The notes under the pieces were generated by a model. It ran no database searches. It saw only the letters and a program-made list of their open reading frames with translations, and was not told where the DNA came from. Both the position numbers and the translations under genes were made by a program. A DNA stretch of 64,000 nt from Phyto melanocephala (lineage: Eukaryota > Arthropoda > Insecta > Diptera > Rhinophoridae), in the NCBI GenBank assembly GCA_941918925.1, contig OW799234.1, forward strand, positions 115,357,128 through 115,421,127, given 5' to 3'. Positions 44,240 to 57,348 of this stretch are shown piece by piece (position 1 is the first letter of the stretch; each line of letters begins with the position of its first letter).

Positions 44240-44925
44240 GAAATAAGTACTACAAAAAGCATAATGAAAATCCGGAGAGTCGGTAACAACAACACTATTA
44301 TCCAGATACAGAGCCCGTGTCTGGGAAATATTTATCGGTACGGTTTAGATGGCCATTAGCCAAATTAAAGCACCATTCAAGCGATGTTGATAGGTGCTCG
44401 ATTATTCTCTACAACTTTAACTGTTTATAAGAAGCCTAATATAAACTCAATGGCTGCGGCAAAAAAAGATTCGTTATATGTACCAATGCCCAAAAAAAAA
44501 CCAACGAACAAATTCTGCAAGTCAACACGACTTTGTGTTTTTTTTCATATTTTTACCAATAAAATCAATGGGCCAATTCAAAGTGGTTGCATATCAGTCG
44601 TATTTGTACTATTTCATATTATTTTATGCATGCTTAAAATTTTTGTTAGTAATTTCCATACAAAAAAAATAATATGACTTTACACATTTGTTTCCTATGT
44701 ATAAGAAATTGTTTATGTTATACTTTTAACCATACTGTCTCTCAGAGAGAATTTCTTCGCTTCTCACCTCTCAGAGAGAATATTTTCTATTTTCTTCTTT
44801 CCTGTATACATACAATTTTTAACAGCGTCATCTCTTTGTCTTCTTTCTTGTATTAAATACATAAGTTGTTAACAAAAGGTGTTCAAAGTCACTAGTCATA
44901 TTAATATGAATTATATGATATAGTA
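44240..44925. other. Unassigned segment within family C
   Basis: It separates two family C parts. The open frames (44,384-44,677 and 44,674-44,856) have no recognisable domain. A direct repeat 'ctctcagagagaa' occurs at 44,739 and 44,768. It may be an unrecognised insertion. Confidence 0.4.
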
Positions 44926-44929
44926 CAAT

Positions 44930-45565
44930 ATGAGAGTCAACTTTGAATTGGCCCAATATATTTCAGTTCTAGGATAATTTAAAGACACTTTTGCTAAAAT
45001 GGGTAGTATGATGGGCCTTTAAATCTATTCGTATAAAATGTTTAAAAATCGGTCACTAATCGGCAAAGTAGGATAAAAATTTCTTAAAAAATTTAGTAAT
45101 TAAAAATATACCCAATTCATCACCCTTAATGATAATATCAAGAAGAAAGGGCTGGACCAGTAGAATACATTTTACTATAAAAAGTTTAAATTTAGGACGC
45201 CGCGACGTCCGATATAGAGTGGCAGATATGTATGTATGTATATGGCTCAAATATAGTTAAAAGGGCTTTTCCCTTTTCAAATATTGATATCAAATGAGAG
45301 GGCTTAACCAATAGAATACACCAGGCTATCAAACAGTTAAAATCTAAGGTGGTGCTTTTAAAAAAATGGCGGATAATTTCATTTCTCAACCACATCAATT
45401 TGGGCATCAAATGAAAGGGCTTGGCTAGTAGAATACAAATAACTATGTAACAATTTAAGGTCAAAGATATTGTTGGCAATAATAAAGCCAAATGGCGAAT
45501 AGCATTAAATCTGAAATCTGGGCTAAGCTACGATATGGTCACTGTACATATGTACATAATAGCGA
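44930..45565 (+). repeat. Family C element, internal tandem subrepeats
   Basis: Three imperfect subrepeats begin near 45,112, 45,265 and 45,385. Each has a 'atcaa-tga-agggctt' core, 'agtagaatac' and a following 'aaaatggcg'-type segment. It ends at 'gggctaagctacgatatggt', shared with 23,880. The 3' hairpin is not present. The short minus-strand frames here are by-products of the repeats. Confidence 0.6.
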
Positions 45566-45569
45566 ATTT

Positions 45570-47205
45570 GATGAATTTAACAATTTATGGTGTTTTTAGT
45601 TCTGCAAAAATTACAGAAACAGAAAACAATTTTCTTTTACTCTATGTAACATAATAAGAAATACATATATTTTTTTTGTTGTTGTAGAGTTCCCAGCATA
45701 CCTTAATATATTTGCCAATTATTTCATTAAAATACACCTCTGATCTAAAGAAAAGCTTTATTTTTTTAAGGCGTTCTGTTTCCTTGTCCAATTTTCATGC
45801 GTTTTTCTCACAGTTTTAAAACATGTTTTCTTATACTAATTACAATTATCTTTTACACTATTCTACTTTGTCATTCCTCACGAATTTTTGACACATCTTA
45901 CGACTTGTTTTATAAGATTAAGTAATTTAAACGGTATTTTGCAGAAAGTGAAGAACATGTTGCTTAAGCCATTACCCAGTTTTTGCTGCTGTATATCTTA
46001 AACGATTACAAAAGTTCTGCATTATATGATTAAACATTTTTAATATAAACTCTATCTGATAGATGTTATAAACATTTAAAAAATTTATAAATATTTATAC
46101 CATTTGAACATGAAAACTTTATTGTACATATTAATCTTCCAGACAAATATTTTAATTTTTTGATATAGGGCTTAACAGATTTCAGAGAACGAATTCCATA
46201 ATTAACTTTTTTTTATTATAAAAATCAAATAATAATAATTTTTATTTTTATTTTTTTTTCTTTAATTTTTTTTATGTGCAGCTTTTTTGCGAACAAAAAA
46301 CTCTTTTTCATTCTGCAGATTGTTAATTTTCAAATGACATTGACATTAATATAAGATATTTATATAATTGATATATAAAATAAGACAAGCGAAAGAGATT
46401 AATTTCATAGAGGAAAAATTTAAAACCGCTTTTCGTTTCTTTAGCAAAAGTAAAACAACGTTAAAATTACTTTAAATTTCCCCTTTCTATTTGCATTTGT
46501 ATGTATGCAATTATAGGGGAATCAAATAATAAAATAATATTTTAAAAAAAATATTTGTTATCCTTCAAAAACGTAAAAGAACACAATTTTTTAAATGCTA
46601 TTGAAATGTCATCATAAAATCATTTTTTTATACAAATTATTTACTTAGAGTAAATTAAGGCAGATAATAAGGTACTTTAGTTCAATCAGCTCATTGTTTT
46701 TTTTTCCGATATAAAATTTCAAACTGTCGAAATGTCAAACTTAATATCTTATTCAACAATAAATGATTCGCAGTTTCAGTTGGTTGGTTTTCCAGATAAA
46801 ACTTTGCTTTGCGTTGTGCTACATATTTGCTTTAACTATAAAGATGAAATGTACATAAATACTTTTACGAAACATGTCACATAAGGTACATTTAACGCAA
46901 CGTGAAAAGATAGACAACTTTCATATTTTTGCGCGCTTTCACAATCAGCTGGTGTAATTTTCATTAACTTTGTGTTAAATTGGTATGTGATAATACAATT
47001 TTATCAATCTTTTGTGTAAATTTTAAATAAACTAACCACTTTTATAGGTGAACTAAGAATGTTTAGGTGTTGTCAAAGTTTTTAATGTGTCAAAAACCTC
47101 TTGTTTTACGCTTTTTTGTCAAAGTCGTCTCTTAAAGCGACGAAGTTTTATCTGAAATGGCCTTAATTGTTGTCGTTGTTGCCACGATGCATATGAGCAT
47201 TTCCA
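45570..47205. other. No recognisable gene or element
   Basis: AT-rich sequence with nothing I can match elsewhere in the window. Confidence 0.5.
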
Positions 47206-47210
47206 TGTCA

Positions 47211-47729
47211 TCGTACGTGACACTTGTACTCCTATAAAGTGGAGTAATTTTTGCAAAACTAAGAGTAACTGAAACAATATTAGATCTTTATGTTCCATTC
47301 AAAGGGTACTTTATTTAAAAAAATGTATAATATTCGAATCATTGTTGTCTTAAATATCCAGAAAAATAAGAATATATCGTACGTGACAAAAAAAACAGTT
47401 ATTTTGAGGTATATATGGAAATATGAAAAAATCTGCAAATCTTGGGAGGTACTTTTTCTCTTTTTAATTTTTTACACTAAACCAAATGTTTTTCTTTTTA
47501 AATCTATGACACTTAATTGAAAACAATATTTAAATGATTTTATAATAAATTCAATTTAATATCGTTCGTGACATATCGCACATGACAGATTTTTCTCTAA
47601 TAGTATTCTTAGGTAATAAAATTTATATTATGTTAAGAAAAAAAGTTAAATTATAAATTGGGTGCTCTTGCAACTGTTCAAATACGAATGACGGAGACAA
47701 ATAATGTTTTAGCACTACGTACGTGACAT
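47211..47729. other. Cluster of CGTACGTGACA motifs
   Basis: The motif tcgtacgtgaca or a one- or two-base variant occurs at 47,211, 47,377, 47,562 (tcgttcgtgaca), 47,575 (tcgcacatgaca) and 47,717 (acgtacgtgaca), all on the plus strand. Most are 150-190 bp apart. The open frame at 47,290-47,520 between them has no known domain. Function unknown; regulatory sites or subterminal repeats of an unknown element are both possible. Confidence 0.4.
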
Positions 47730-47734
47730 TAAAA

Positions 47735-50700
47735 TAACATCCAAAGGAAATAAACAAAAATACCGCTTATTGGACTCTATATTTTCTTTTTCTTTATGGA
47801 TTTTGTTAGTTGTTTTTGTTACCTTAATTTTAAAGCATATGTATTTACAATTACAATTTATATTTACAATTTAGTCGCTAACAAAATAGTTGGTTGCACA
47901 TTTTTAAAATAAGTCAAAGAGACAATCAGATCAAACTCTTCTTATTGCTCTTAAAATAATTAAATAAGCTCTAAATACCTGCGCATAGTAAAATTTGAGT
48001 GTTTTTAATCAATAAACTTTGTTTCAGAAAACCAAAAACAAAAAGGAAGCACTTTAATAAATGTAAAAGCTGTAATCAGATATAGTAATAATTTTTCCTA
48101 TTTTTTTTTTATTTTCTGTATTGTAGTGTAATTCAACACTTTACAAAGTCCTGCGTTTAAAGTTTTTAATTCAAGTTACATTGTCGACAAAGTAAAACAA
48201 ATATTCACAACAGTTTTTATTTATTTATTTTTTTTTTGTTGTTGTTGGAAATTATACGTCTATGCCCTTGCACAGAATTCTACAGATATTATAATTCCCA
48301 ATCAAAACGTTTTCTAATAATTTCATGTTTTAGTCATAAATTAAAAATGTCCTTTAAAAGTACACGCAAAGAAAAACCAAGGTTACGACATGATCACAAT
48401 GGAAAAAAGTTATTATTATATTTATTTTCTTTTTTCGGTTATTTCGTCACTATAATTAATCTTTGGTTACTATTTTATGATTTAAGGTTTTATTTTCATG
48501 AAAACTTTGATATGGTATCCTTCAAAAAAATAAAATATTATTTACAAAATTATTTTTACAAAAGAAGTTAATGTCTTCACAAAAAACTACAGATAACCAT
48601 TAAACAGTATGTGTAACAATGGATTGATTACAAAGCAACCAAGCTATGATTTTTTTAATGATTATATGGTTTGAATTGTTCAACTTCTTGCCAAATAGGA
48701 TCTTATTATTTTTAAAGTTTGACATATTATACCAAAAGTATAAACAGAAATCAAACATATAATAAAACTAAATGATAAAATATAAAAAAATAATCATATA
48801 AGAAATTTCAATTATAAGTGTAAGTACAATCAATGTAATTACTAGCAAAAAAAATAATAATTTACTTGAGAAAAGAGTAAAGAGTGCCAATTATATTTGA
48901 AGTCATATGATATCTTAATTAAACATAATAATAATTGGCAACATTCATACAACTCAATCATAGTATGCTCTTAGACGCAATGCGGTTTTTTGCGTATACA
49001 AAGAAAAAAATAAAAAATTTTGCTTTAGTTACCTTTTAACATTTACAACTTCTGTTGTGTATATACATGAAGTTGTTGCTGTTCAATTGTGCACATAAAT
49101 CCAATACTTTTTAATACACAGTATAATAAATTATCAACTGACATTTAACAATCACCATAAATCATTTTAAATTTTTTTTATATATTTGCTACTTTATTAA
49201 ATATACATATATGTTTTATAAATATATATGTTATGACTTAAAATATTTTTTTCACTTTTACACTTCTGCCTTTTTTTATTATTTTCAGTAATTTTTTATT
49301 TTAATTCTAGGTATCTAATTTTTACTATTTTTAAATTTTATTACATTGCAGCGTCTTTTTTATTCTTTTTTTTATTTAAACCTTTTTTTTTTTTTTTGTT
49401 TTTTGTTATTTCTTTTAGTTTACATATGTATGTATGTAGCTTTATACCACAGTTTGAGACTCCTAATGCTCTTTCTGTAATGATAATGTTTTTTAATTAA
49501 CTTCTTATCATTGTTGTTGTTGCCGTTTGCATTATGGTTGTCAGTTTTATGTACTATATTTTAGATTTACCTTTTTTTAGCATATTTCTATTTATAGTAC
49601 TATTCTACGTATTTATATATTTTTTATGCTAAATTATTTTTTATTTATTGTATATATGTATATGTATACATATATAGGTTATATATATATACATGTTTAT
49701 TTACTAGTGTTTTTTTTAATTAAAATTTAATTTGCCCATATGCTACATTTTGTTGAACAACTAATAAATAAATAGAATTTTTTTTATTATCACACATTTT
49801 TTTATAATTTTGTTTTTGTTGTAACGTTAACTTTTTAAGAAATTCAATTTTCAAACGAGTATGTTGCTTTATACGAAACATAAAATATTAAGCCATATTT
49901 ATATATGAGTGTCTGATAGTAACAAAACAACAAAATAAAACAACACAAAGTGTTTTATTATTTAATTTCAGTTGTATGCTACCGATGAGTTTCTGGTGCT
50001 TATGTATCAACAGAAAAGCGAAAACTAAGTAAGATTACTTTTCACAGGAATAAAAAAGACAACAAATAAAAAATTGTTCCCAATTGGGGGTTTATACAGT
50101 ACGCGCATTCCTTTAGTTTTTAAAATTTTTACTTTTCAAATTCGAACTACTCAACATTCAAAAATTAACTTTAAAGTTAAACAAAAACCACACGCAGTGC
50201 CCACAAACATTTTCACAATACTGTATTAATTAAAAAAAAAATATCTAATTCTTAAATTGTTTAATATGTCACATGCCTTTTAATTATGATATTTTTTCCT
50301 GCAGTGCATTTTAGATTTAACACTTGCACAGAAAGTTTTTTTCATTTTGTTTTTGTTGCTTCTTTGTATTTAAAAGTTCACTCACACTAAGCGAAGCGGC
50401 AAAATATTTTTAATTTTTTTTTTTTCTTTAACACTTTTTTTTTTATTTTAGTTTTTGTCGCAAAAAAATAAGGAAATATAGGAATAATTTAATGTAAAAT
50501 CCCGTTATAGTCGTTCGTCTTGGTTCATTTTACTAGTCACGAGAGTGTATTATATTCAGTGATGTTTCCGTTAGTATTGTTTGTGCGATACTGAATGTTA
50601 GTGCTCGACACAAAATTTCTTTTACTTGTTTCAATCATTTAGTTTGACATTTTACATGTTTTTCTTTTCAGCTTTATTCTATTTAGTTGGTGTAGTTGCT

Positions 50701-51405
50701 TTTATTTTTTTTGGAATGTGTTTTTTATTGTGCTGTGTCTAAAAACACAGCAATAACAACAAATAAATTATTGCGTGCTCTATCCTGTCTACTGCATAAA
50801 ATTTCTAATTTGAAATTGAGAGGACAGAATAAGTTGCCTGTGTTTTTGTTATGCTTTATCATTAATAATGTATGTATGTATGTATTTTTTTCTCTTCCCA
50901 TTTATTCTCCTTGTAGTAATAATATGCAGGCTTGCCATTGAAGCACTTTTAGTGCTAGAGTAAGTATCTTTGAATATTTAAGTTTAAATTAACTACTTAT
51001 ATGTATAACTGAGGTCGTTTAGAATTTAATTATAAGTATATGCAATTTCATTATGAATTACAAACACTACCCAAAGTAAGAAAATTTTATACTAAAAAGG
51101 TTAAAAATAAAAAAACAAAAATTATATCAGTGTTTTTAAAGTCAAATAAAATTAGGGGTCAAATATCATAAAAAATTCGTGTTTTATTTTTTAATTTTAA
51201 AGTGCAATCTTATTATGTATGCTACTTATGTATGCTGAAATTTTCGAGTATAATATACATACATACGAATATGGATAGCTAACGAATGCTGTAATTTTCC
51301 CCCAAAATTTATTTAATCTTTATTTGTTGATATTTATAAAATAATTATTGAATTTTTTATTTATTTTTTTACTTTTTTTTTTTTTTTTGAGAACTTTTCT
51401 GTTTA
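47735..51405. other. No recognisable gene or element
   Basis: AT-rich, with T-runs and tatgta repeats. The open frames at 48,236-48,571 and 50,696-50,941 have no recognisable domain. The stretch 50,500-50,960 is slightly less AT-rich and contains splice-like signals, but no supported exon. Confidence 0.45.
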
Positions 51406-51409
51406 AACC

Positions 51410-51902
51410 AATATTTTTAAATTTTTAACCAGGCTTGAGTTCATATTTAATATTCTTTATTTTTACAAAGAATTTTTTTAATTGTGATAAATAAAAGAAT
51501 AAATCTTGAAAAATTATATTTTTACCGACACTAGCCGAGTGGAATGCATTTTCGAAACCAGCTACGATTTCATCATCAGCACTCTCTGATCGGTGGTTAC
51601 ATGTTGGTTGTAAATATCATCTATTTAACTCACGGGACTTAAGTTAATTGAATTCGGTAACTAATTTTAGTTTTTCCTTTTTCATATATTTTACCACAAT
51701 GAGTTAGATTGAAATTTTTAACCAAACAACAACCCTTTTACTTTTGTTTGTTATTATCTTTCATTTATATCACTATTTTTGTCCTGCTCTAGCCACCAGT
51801 TAGGTAGCGATACGAACAGATAATTGTTTTTAACAATCAATGTTTATAATCATTTGTTTTATTTTCTGTGAACTCAAGCCTGATTAAAAATTTAAAAATA
51901 TT
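51410..51902. mobile_element. 493-bp element with 34-bp TIR and Penelope-LTR-like interior
   Basis: The ends are aatatttttaaatttttaac followed by caggcttgagttca, and its complement, 34 bp with one mismatch. The 'caggcttgagttca' block resembles ccaagcttgagatca near the Penelope 3' ends. As there, it is followed inward by a hammerhead-like motif (minus strand, about 51,545-51,590). It could be two facing remnants of Penelope LTRs rather than a DNA transposon. Confidence 0.55.
51545..51590 (-). ncRNA. Hammerhead-like motif (candidate)
   Basis: On the minus strand: ctgatga, one extra base, stem gaaatc/ggtttc (with one G-T pair) around a 6-nt loop, then gaaa. Stem III and the cleavage site cannot be assigned convincingly, so it is likely a decayed copy. 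Confidence 0.35.
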
Positions 51903-51904
51903 AT

Positions 51905-53475
51905 ATAATAATTATTTAATTTTTTTGACCTTTTTTAATTTAAATATTTACTAAAATTATTTAAGCTTAAGGTCTTTTAATAATTAAAATAATGTCTTTA
52001 TATAACAAAATTATATTAAAATAAAATAGATCTTAAATAACAGTTAAAAAAATTTTAGTTAGAAAAAACACCTTGAATCTAAAGAAAATTTCCTAACCTG
52101 GCAACACTGTCACTCACCTTAATATGTTTTCTATTTAACTTATCATGAGTATTTTGTTTGGGTGTAATAAGCGTGAAGGGGATTTCTGTTGAGTTTGTGT
52201 GCATTCAAATAAACTTGTTATACATACACGTGCAATAGCAAAGATTCCTGTTCATTTATAAATATATACTCAATGTGGACTTTGTTATCGGCATATAGAA
52301 ATAGAGAGAACCAAATTCACCACTTTTATTACGTTGTCTTGCATTTTACTAAATAATATTCTGTGCTTTAGAAATTTTCTGTTCCACTGTAAATAATTTT
52401 TATAAACCAAAATTTATTTAGTTGCCAACTTTAATATTTTTGATATTACGATTTCGTTGTATGTAAAACCAACTAATCATTTTCTTTTTTTTAATGATTA
52501 CCTATCACCTGCCTTAAGTAATAAAAAATTTTTATCTTGTTTTGGTTTTTGTAACTGTTATTTTTTGTACTGTCAAATATTTGTTAAATATAACCATTTC
52601 AAAGACAAAATTTTTCACTGACTTGGGAGTGGGTGTCAAAAAAAATTATAATAATAAATAATTATACCAATTTAAATTTTAGTTTAAGTAACTTTTTTAT
52701 TTATTTACTTGTTATACTTACAATTAAGTTATAAGTATAATAAAAAGATGGAACTATAGCAGCATAGGCCTTAGGTTTTAAGATGTGTATAATATAAATT
52801 TGGTTATAGTGGTTATTCAATTTTAAAAAAATTGAATTATGTCCACAGTATTAAAGTTTCAATTTAAAAAGAACACACGTAGAAATAAAGAAGAGTTTAA
52901 TTTTTGGTAAAAAATTAAAACATTAAAAAATATCAAGATATTAATTTTACTAATGCTTTACACATTTATTTTAGTTTTAATGAAAGCTGGTTTTATGGTA
53001 GTGGGTTTAATTTTCTTGGCTTATATATTGGTAGTACACCTATAGAATTAAATTTTTTACAGGTTTGCATTTTATTTATTAAATTTTTGCTTCAGTTAAT
53101 TCCAAAACACAGTTTCTGAAGTATTGAATAACTTTTTGCCCCATAAAAGGGCAATCATTTGATAAACAATACACAAATTTTGAATACTTGAACATCAGTA
53201 GATACATGGCTTTTAGAATTTGCTGTCGATTTCTTAAACACGATTTTATTGCATATAAAATACAATTTTATATAAAAGCCAAAGTAAAGAACAGCTCAGT
53301 TGGTAGTAAGTGCACGGGTTGCCTTTTAAAATTGGATATTGGGCAAACCTTGTTCTGCAATCTGGCAATAAGCGTTCCTACAGTAAAGTATAACATATTT
53401 GACAAAATGCGTATCCAGAATAATTTGACATACGAACGCTATATGTGTTGTTTACAGTAACTTTTTGTAAAATTC
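51905..53475. other. No recognisable gene
   Basis: AT-rich sequence. The open frame at 53,188-53,460 (90 codons) is slightly richer in GC than its surroundings and contains several Cys, but I recognise no domain and do not call it. Confidence 0.45.
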
Positions 53476-53479
53476 ATGT

Positions 53480-54140
53480 CGGCTAAAAAGTTTAATTTAA
53501 TCAAGAACATCTTCGTGCGCTTATTTTTTACACCTTTCGACGTAGATTAAATCAGCAACGTTATATCAATGAACCCATTCGATTTTAGCGATAAAGTACC
53601 ATCAAGAATCAGTGTTTATCGATTCCTTACTGAATACAATTGTGGCCGCAGTGTGCTTAATGATAACTTGCGTTAAGGCCATCAAAAATCGGTTGTTGTT
53701 TTTATAAGCATTAATACTGTGAATGAAATGCAATATCATAGTGTTACTTTTTATAAGATCCAAGCAACCAATCTTAAGTATTAGTAGGAACATCAGACAT
53801 GCGTACTTTTTTCTCGTTGTATTTTACATAATTTGACAATTACTTTGTGTAAATTGGTCGCACTTTAAAAAATGTGTATAATATCGTGAAAGGTGACGAA
53901 TAGTGGATTTATGTGTACAAGTCCGAAAGTAAGCAGCAGCGGTTCGTCAGTGGGTTTACCAAGATGAGCAAAATCCTAGTCATTTGCTGTCGAAGCACTT
54001 TGAAGCAAATGGTCGTCTGTTTACTTACCGGAAAACATGAATCTGTTGCTATCGTACTATGCATTGCCTCACAAAAGGGAATTATTTAGCGCACGAAACG
54101 TAATTTAATTGCGTCATTTACTGTATAGTCCAGATCTACA
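53480..54140 (+). pseudogene. Decayed mariner (SETMAR-like lineage) relic
   Basis: Across several frames one can follow a DD34D-type mariner transposase. PSRISVYRFLTEYNCGRSVL matches the PS-STV-RWV-EFKRGRTSL zone of the DNA-binding domain. Then come a KSESKQQ block, VYQDEQNPSH, STLKQMVVCL and, near 54,120, LLYSPDL, the region just before the third catalytic Asp. The first catalytic block and the HHDNA block are not recognisable. Multiple stops; TIRs not found. This is a distinct lineage from the other mariner relics here. Confidence 0.7.
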
Positions 54141-54144
54141 ATGA

Positions 54145-55660
54145 CAAGATACATATGTTAAAGTCATTAGTGTTTTTAACTAAAATAAATATTTTTTTTT
54201 CTGAGCATATGTTGACATTCGCAAATACTTTAAAGAGTATATTCGTTAAATCACTTAAATATATATTACTTGTACTTTAGTGTACTTGTTATAATAGATA
54301 AATATTACGTATACGCCAACAGTAAGACTTGCCGAATGCATTCGATCTCTATTAAAATTTTACCTAAACGTTTGCTTTAAATATAGGAATTATATTGAAA
54401 ATTCTGTCAAGATCTGTTAAATTAATTTATTTACCCCGTGATCGAATGTTTTATTTAAAAGATCTGTTGGCTTTTATATAAATATAAATAGTGGATCCAA
54501 CAAAATATTTTAAAATTAATTAATGATAAGTCGTTCAGGCGCAATGATTTCACATATATGTACATATATATATATAAAATCTATTGCAAACAAGATGGGT
54601 TTGACTTTTCTTTACTAGGAATCTTATTTTTCTTTTTTATTATTTTAGAAAGATTATTATTAAAACATCAAATTTTATACCCTATTCAATTAAATTCAAA
54701 TATTGAATAATTACAAAAAAAAATAATAATAAATAGTAATAAAAAATGCTTGGACACTACTATCAAAACTAGAGATCTTTGTCTTACTTTGAGACTCATT
54801 AAATTAAAGATTATTAATTTTTGTTTCTAAATGTAACATTTTTGACCAGCATTTTTTACTTATAATTGCAGATTATTTATTTTAAACAAGCCTTTATTAT
54901 CTCAATTAAGCAGCTTTTTCTTTTTTCCTCTAATCAAAATGTAAAATTTATAGTTTTCATTTATTTTCTCTCCAAATTTAAACTATAAATATTTAATCAT
55001 ACTAACAAAATAAATTTAAATATTTATATGTTTGGATGTTTGTAACTCAATTACGCTAAAACGGCTGAACGGCTGAACGGCTGAACGGCACTTATATACT
55101 CAACAACCTAGATTAATATATAGACTACCTTTTATCACAATAATCAGGCGAATTCAAGAAATAAAGCGAAAAATATTTTTTTGTATTTAGTGAATTCATT
55201 CACTCTTAAATGCAATGCAATTTTGGATTATTTACTTGCGCACACAATTGCTGTTGTTATCGGTTGTATCATTGTATTGTTATACGTCAATTGATTTTTA
55301 ACGTCAGGTAAAAAAAAATCAGGTATGCGAAAGTTTGACAAATTTTACTTCTGCAGAACTATAAAAAATATTTTAAAACTATTTTTAGTAACAACTGTTA
55401 GTAGGAATAAAAACCAACTTAACATTAATGTTAAAAATATATTATGTATTTATTGGAAGCAGAAAAAATAAATTTTTAAAATAGTATTTTAATTCTGCTA
55501 AAAAAATTGAATTTCCCATCCCTGTATTTATTTAATATTTTATTCAGTACTTTAGAAATATATGAAGTTGCATTGTTATACAGAATGTTTCAATGGAAAT
55601 TACAAACAACAATCATACAATACCGTAAACACATAGAAATATAGTACCAATATTACAATA
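54145..55660. other. No gene; short tandem repeat at 55,062
   Basis: AT-rich sequence. cggctgaa is repeated three times in tandem plus cggc at 55,062-55,089. It follows 'tgtttgtaactcaattacgc', a phrase of the kind found near the ends of several insect repeats. No element boundary could be set. Confidence 0.4.
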
Positions 55661-55667
55661 CAACTAA

Positions 55668-56443
55668 AGGTAGGATCACACGATTGCCATAATGCACCAA
55701 TTTCCAAAATTTTTTGTATCCCAATTGTGTGATTGCACAATAAATGGGTTAATGTGACAATCGCGGATAATATTGTGCTTGTTTTAACCAATCAAATGCA
55801 ACTCTGGTGGGGCAACCGTGTGACCACTTTAAATACAACAGCGCGGCAATAAAAATGTCAAAAGTGTGCCAATATTTATTGTGTTCTTTAGCGGCTATCA
55901 AAGTTTACAGTACGCGCCAACATTGTAATTTTTTTTTCGTGCTTCAATTATTTGTGGTTTGTGATTAAAAAGTTTTTCTTTGCATGATTATACTTTTTAA
56001 TTACATAAATTTAAGCCAGTTAAGCTTTGCGTACCCCCAGCATATCTATTTTTCCTTATTAAGTGTGCACATTTCTTTTTGTAGGTATAATTCTACAAAG
56101 CCATAAATAAACTTTTTATACCAAATAAACACACAATATACAAAGAAGATGCAATTCTCTTTCTTTTTAAAAAACAAACCATTTTAATGCACAAAAAAAA
56201 CAAAACAGACACAACAAAATAAGCTAGCGTTGCTACAAGCAGGAACAATCGTGTGACGGGAATGCGGCGATTTTTGTCACTATAGCATTTTACGCCATCT
56301 TGCAACAATCAAATTTGTATAAAGTGAGGCAATCGTGTGATTACAAAGTATTTGATTGGAACAATCTCATTATTGTGCGCCAACTAAGCACAATAGAAAT
56401 TGTGTCAGATTGGTGCATTTGCGGCAATCGTGTGATCCCACCT
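55668..56443. mobile_element. PIF/Harbinger-like MITE with subterminal repeats
   Basis: 776 bp with a TIR aggt-ggatcacacgattgc (one mismatch) and TAA on both sides (55,665-55,667 and 56,444-56,446). The core caatcgtgtga recurs at least five times inside, in both orientations, mostly near the ends, as expected for transposase-binding repeats. The short minus-strand frames inside (55,600-55,791 and 56,093-56,308) are not convincing genes. Confidence 0.8.
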
Positions 56444-56449
56444 TAAAGT

Positions 56450-57340
56450 TGTGAATTGAATAATAATTGTTTGAAATGTTTGTTTTGTAATTATGTGTGT
56501 ATTTGTTAAATTCTAGGTAATATTTATTATTGGAAAAGAGAAATTAAATAAATATATACACATTTTTTTTTAACTTAATTATTTTCAATTATTTATCTAT
56601 AACATTACGGAACTATACTAAATGTTAAGAGAAAGATTTTGCTAAGTAGGTTATTAATATAATTAATCAAAAATGTTATTTAAAATTAAAAATATATTTT
56701 TTATTTATTAATATTTTTTTACATAATAAAATTTATCTTCAGGAATAATAGACATGCTATATCAACTTTTATTTCAAAATTTCAGAACTATCCCTTATTC
56801 TTTAGTCGATACAGGAACATTAACCACAACTCAATAAATTAGTACAAATAGTCCTTCCTTGAAACTACACAGTCATAAGGCACAAGATACTTTATCTCAC
56901 TATATGTCTATAACAAAATATTAAAATTGGACTATTATCCCAATTGGACATATGATTTTACTACAAGCATTTTTTCTTTATTTGCGTCATGTGTTAACAC
57001 AAAGGCACTTATCTTTAAGATAATGTAGACATGCTGCAAATTAAACTTATTAGAAATCTTAATTAATAAAAATCCCTAAGTCGCAAATATAAGCTAATAA
57101 CTTAAGCTATAAAAATATATATTTTTATTAAAATAATGTTATAGACGTATTTCTATGTATGTTCATATGTATTGTATGTATTTCTATACCTTTATGTAAA
57201 TATTTACATATACACACACTGACCACAATTCAGCAAATAAGGTTATAAGCTTAAAAACATATGCATATAGTGCTCGTCAAAATGATAAGGTCACTTGCTT
57301 TTTATTCTCCAGTTACAAAATACAAAGAGCACTGATTTAA
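56450..57340. other. No recognisable gene or element
   Basis: AT-rich sequence without frames, TIRs or repeats that I can support. Confidence 0.5.
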
Positions 57341-57348
57341 ACCGTCAC

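Noticed and set aside
48236..48571. 111-codon plus-strand frame with hydrophobic stretch
   Set aside because: It consists of Phe/Leu/Tyr/Lys-rich product expected from AT-rich DNA, with no motif or neighbour to support it.
50660..50960. Possible exon with a tttttcttttcag acceptor and a gagtaagtat donor
   Set aside because: The frames between the signals carry early stops or give an unrecognisable product, and such splice-like strings are common in T-rich DNA. No other exon could be linked.
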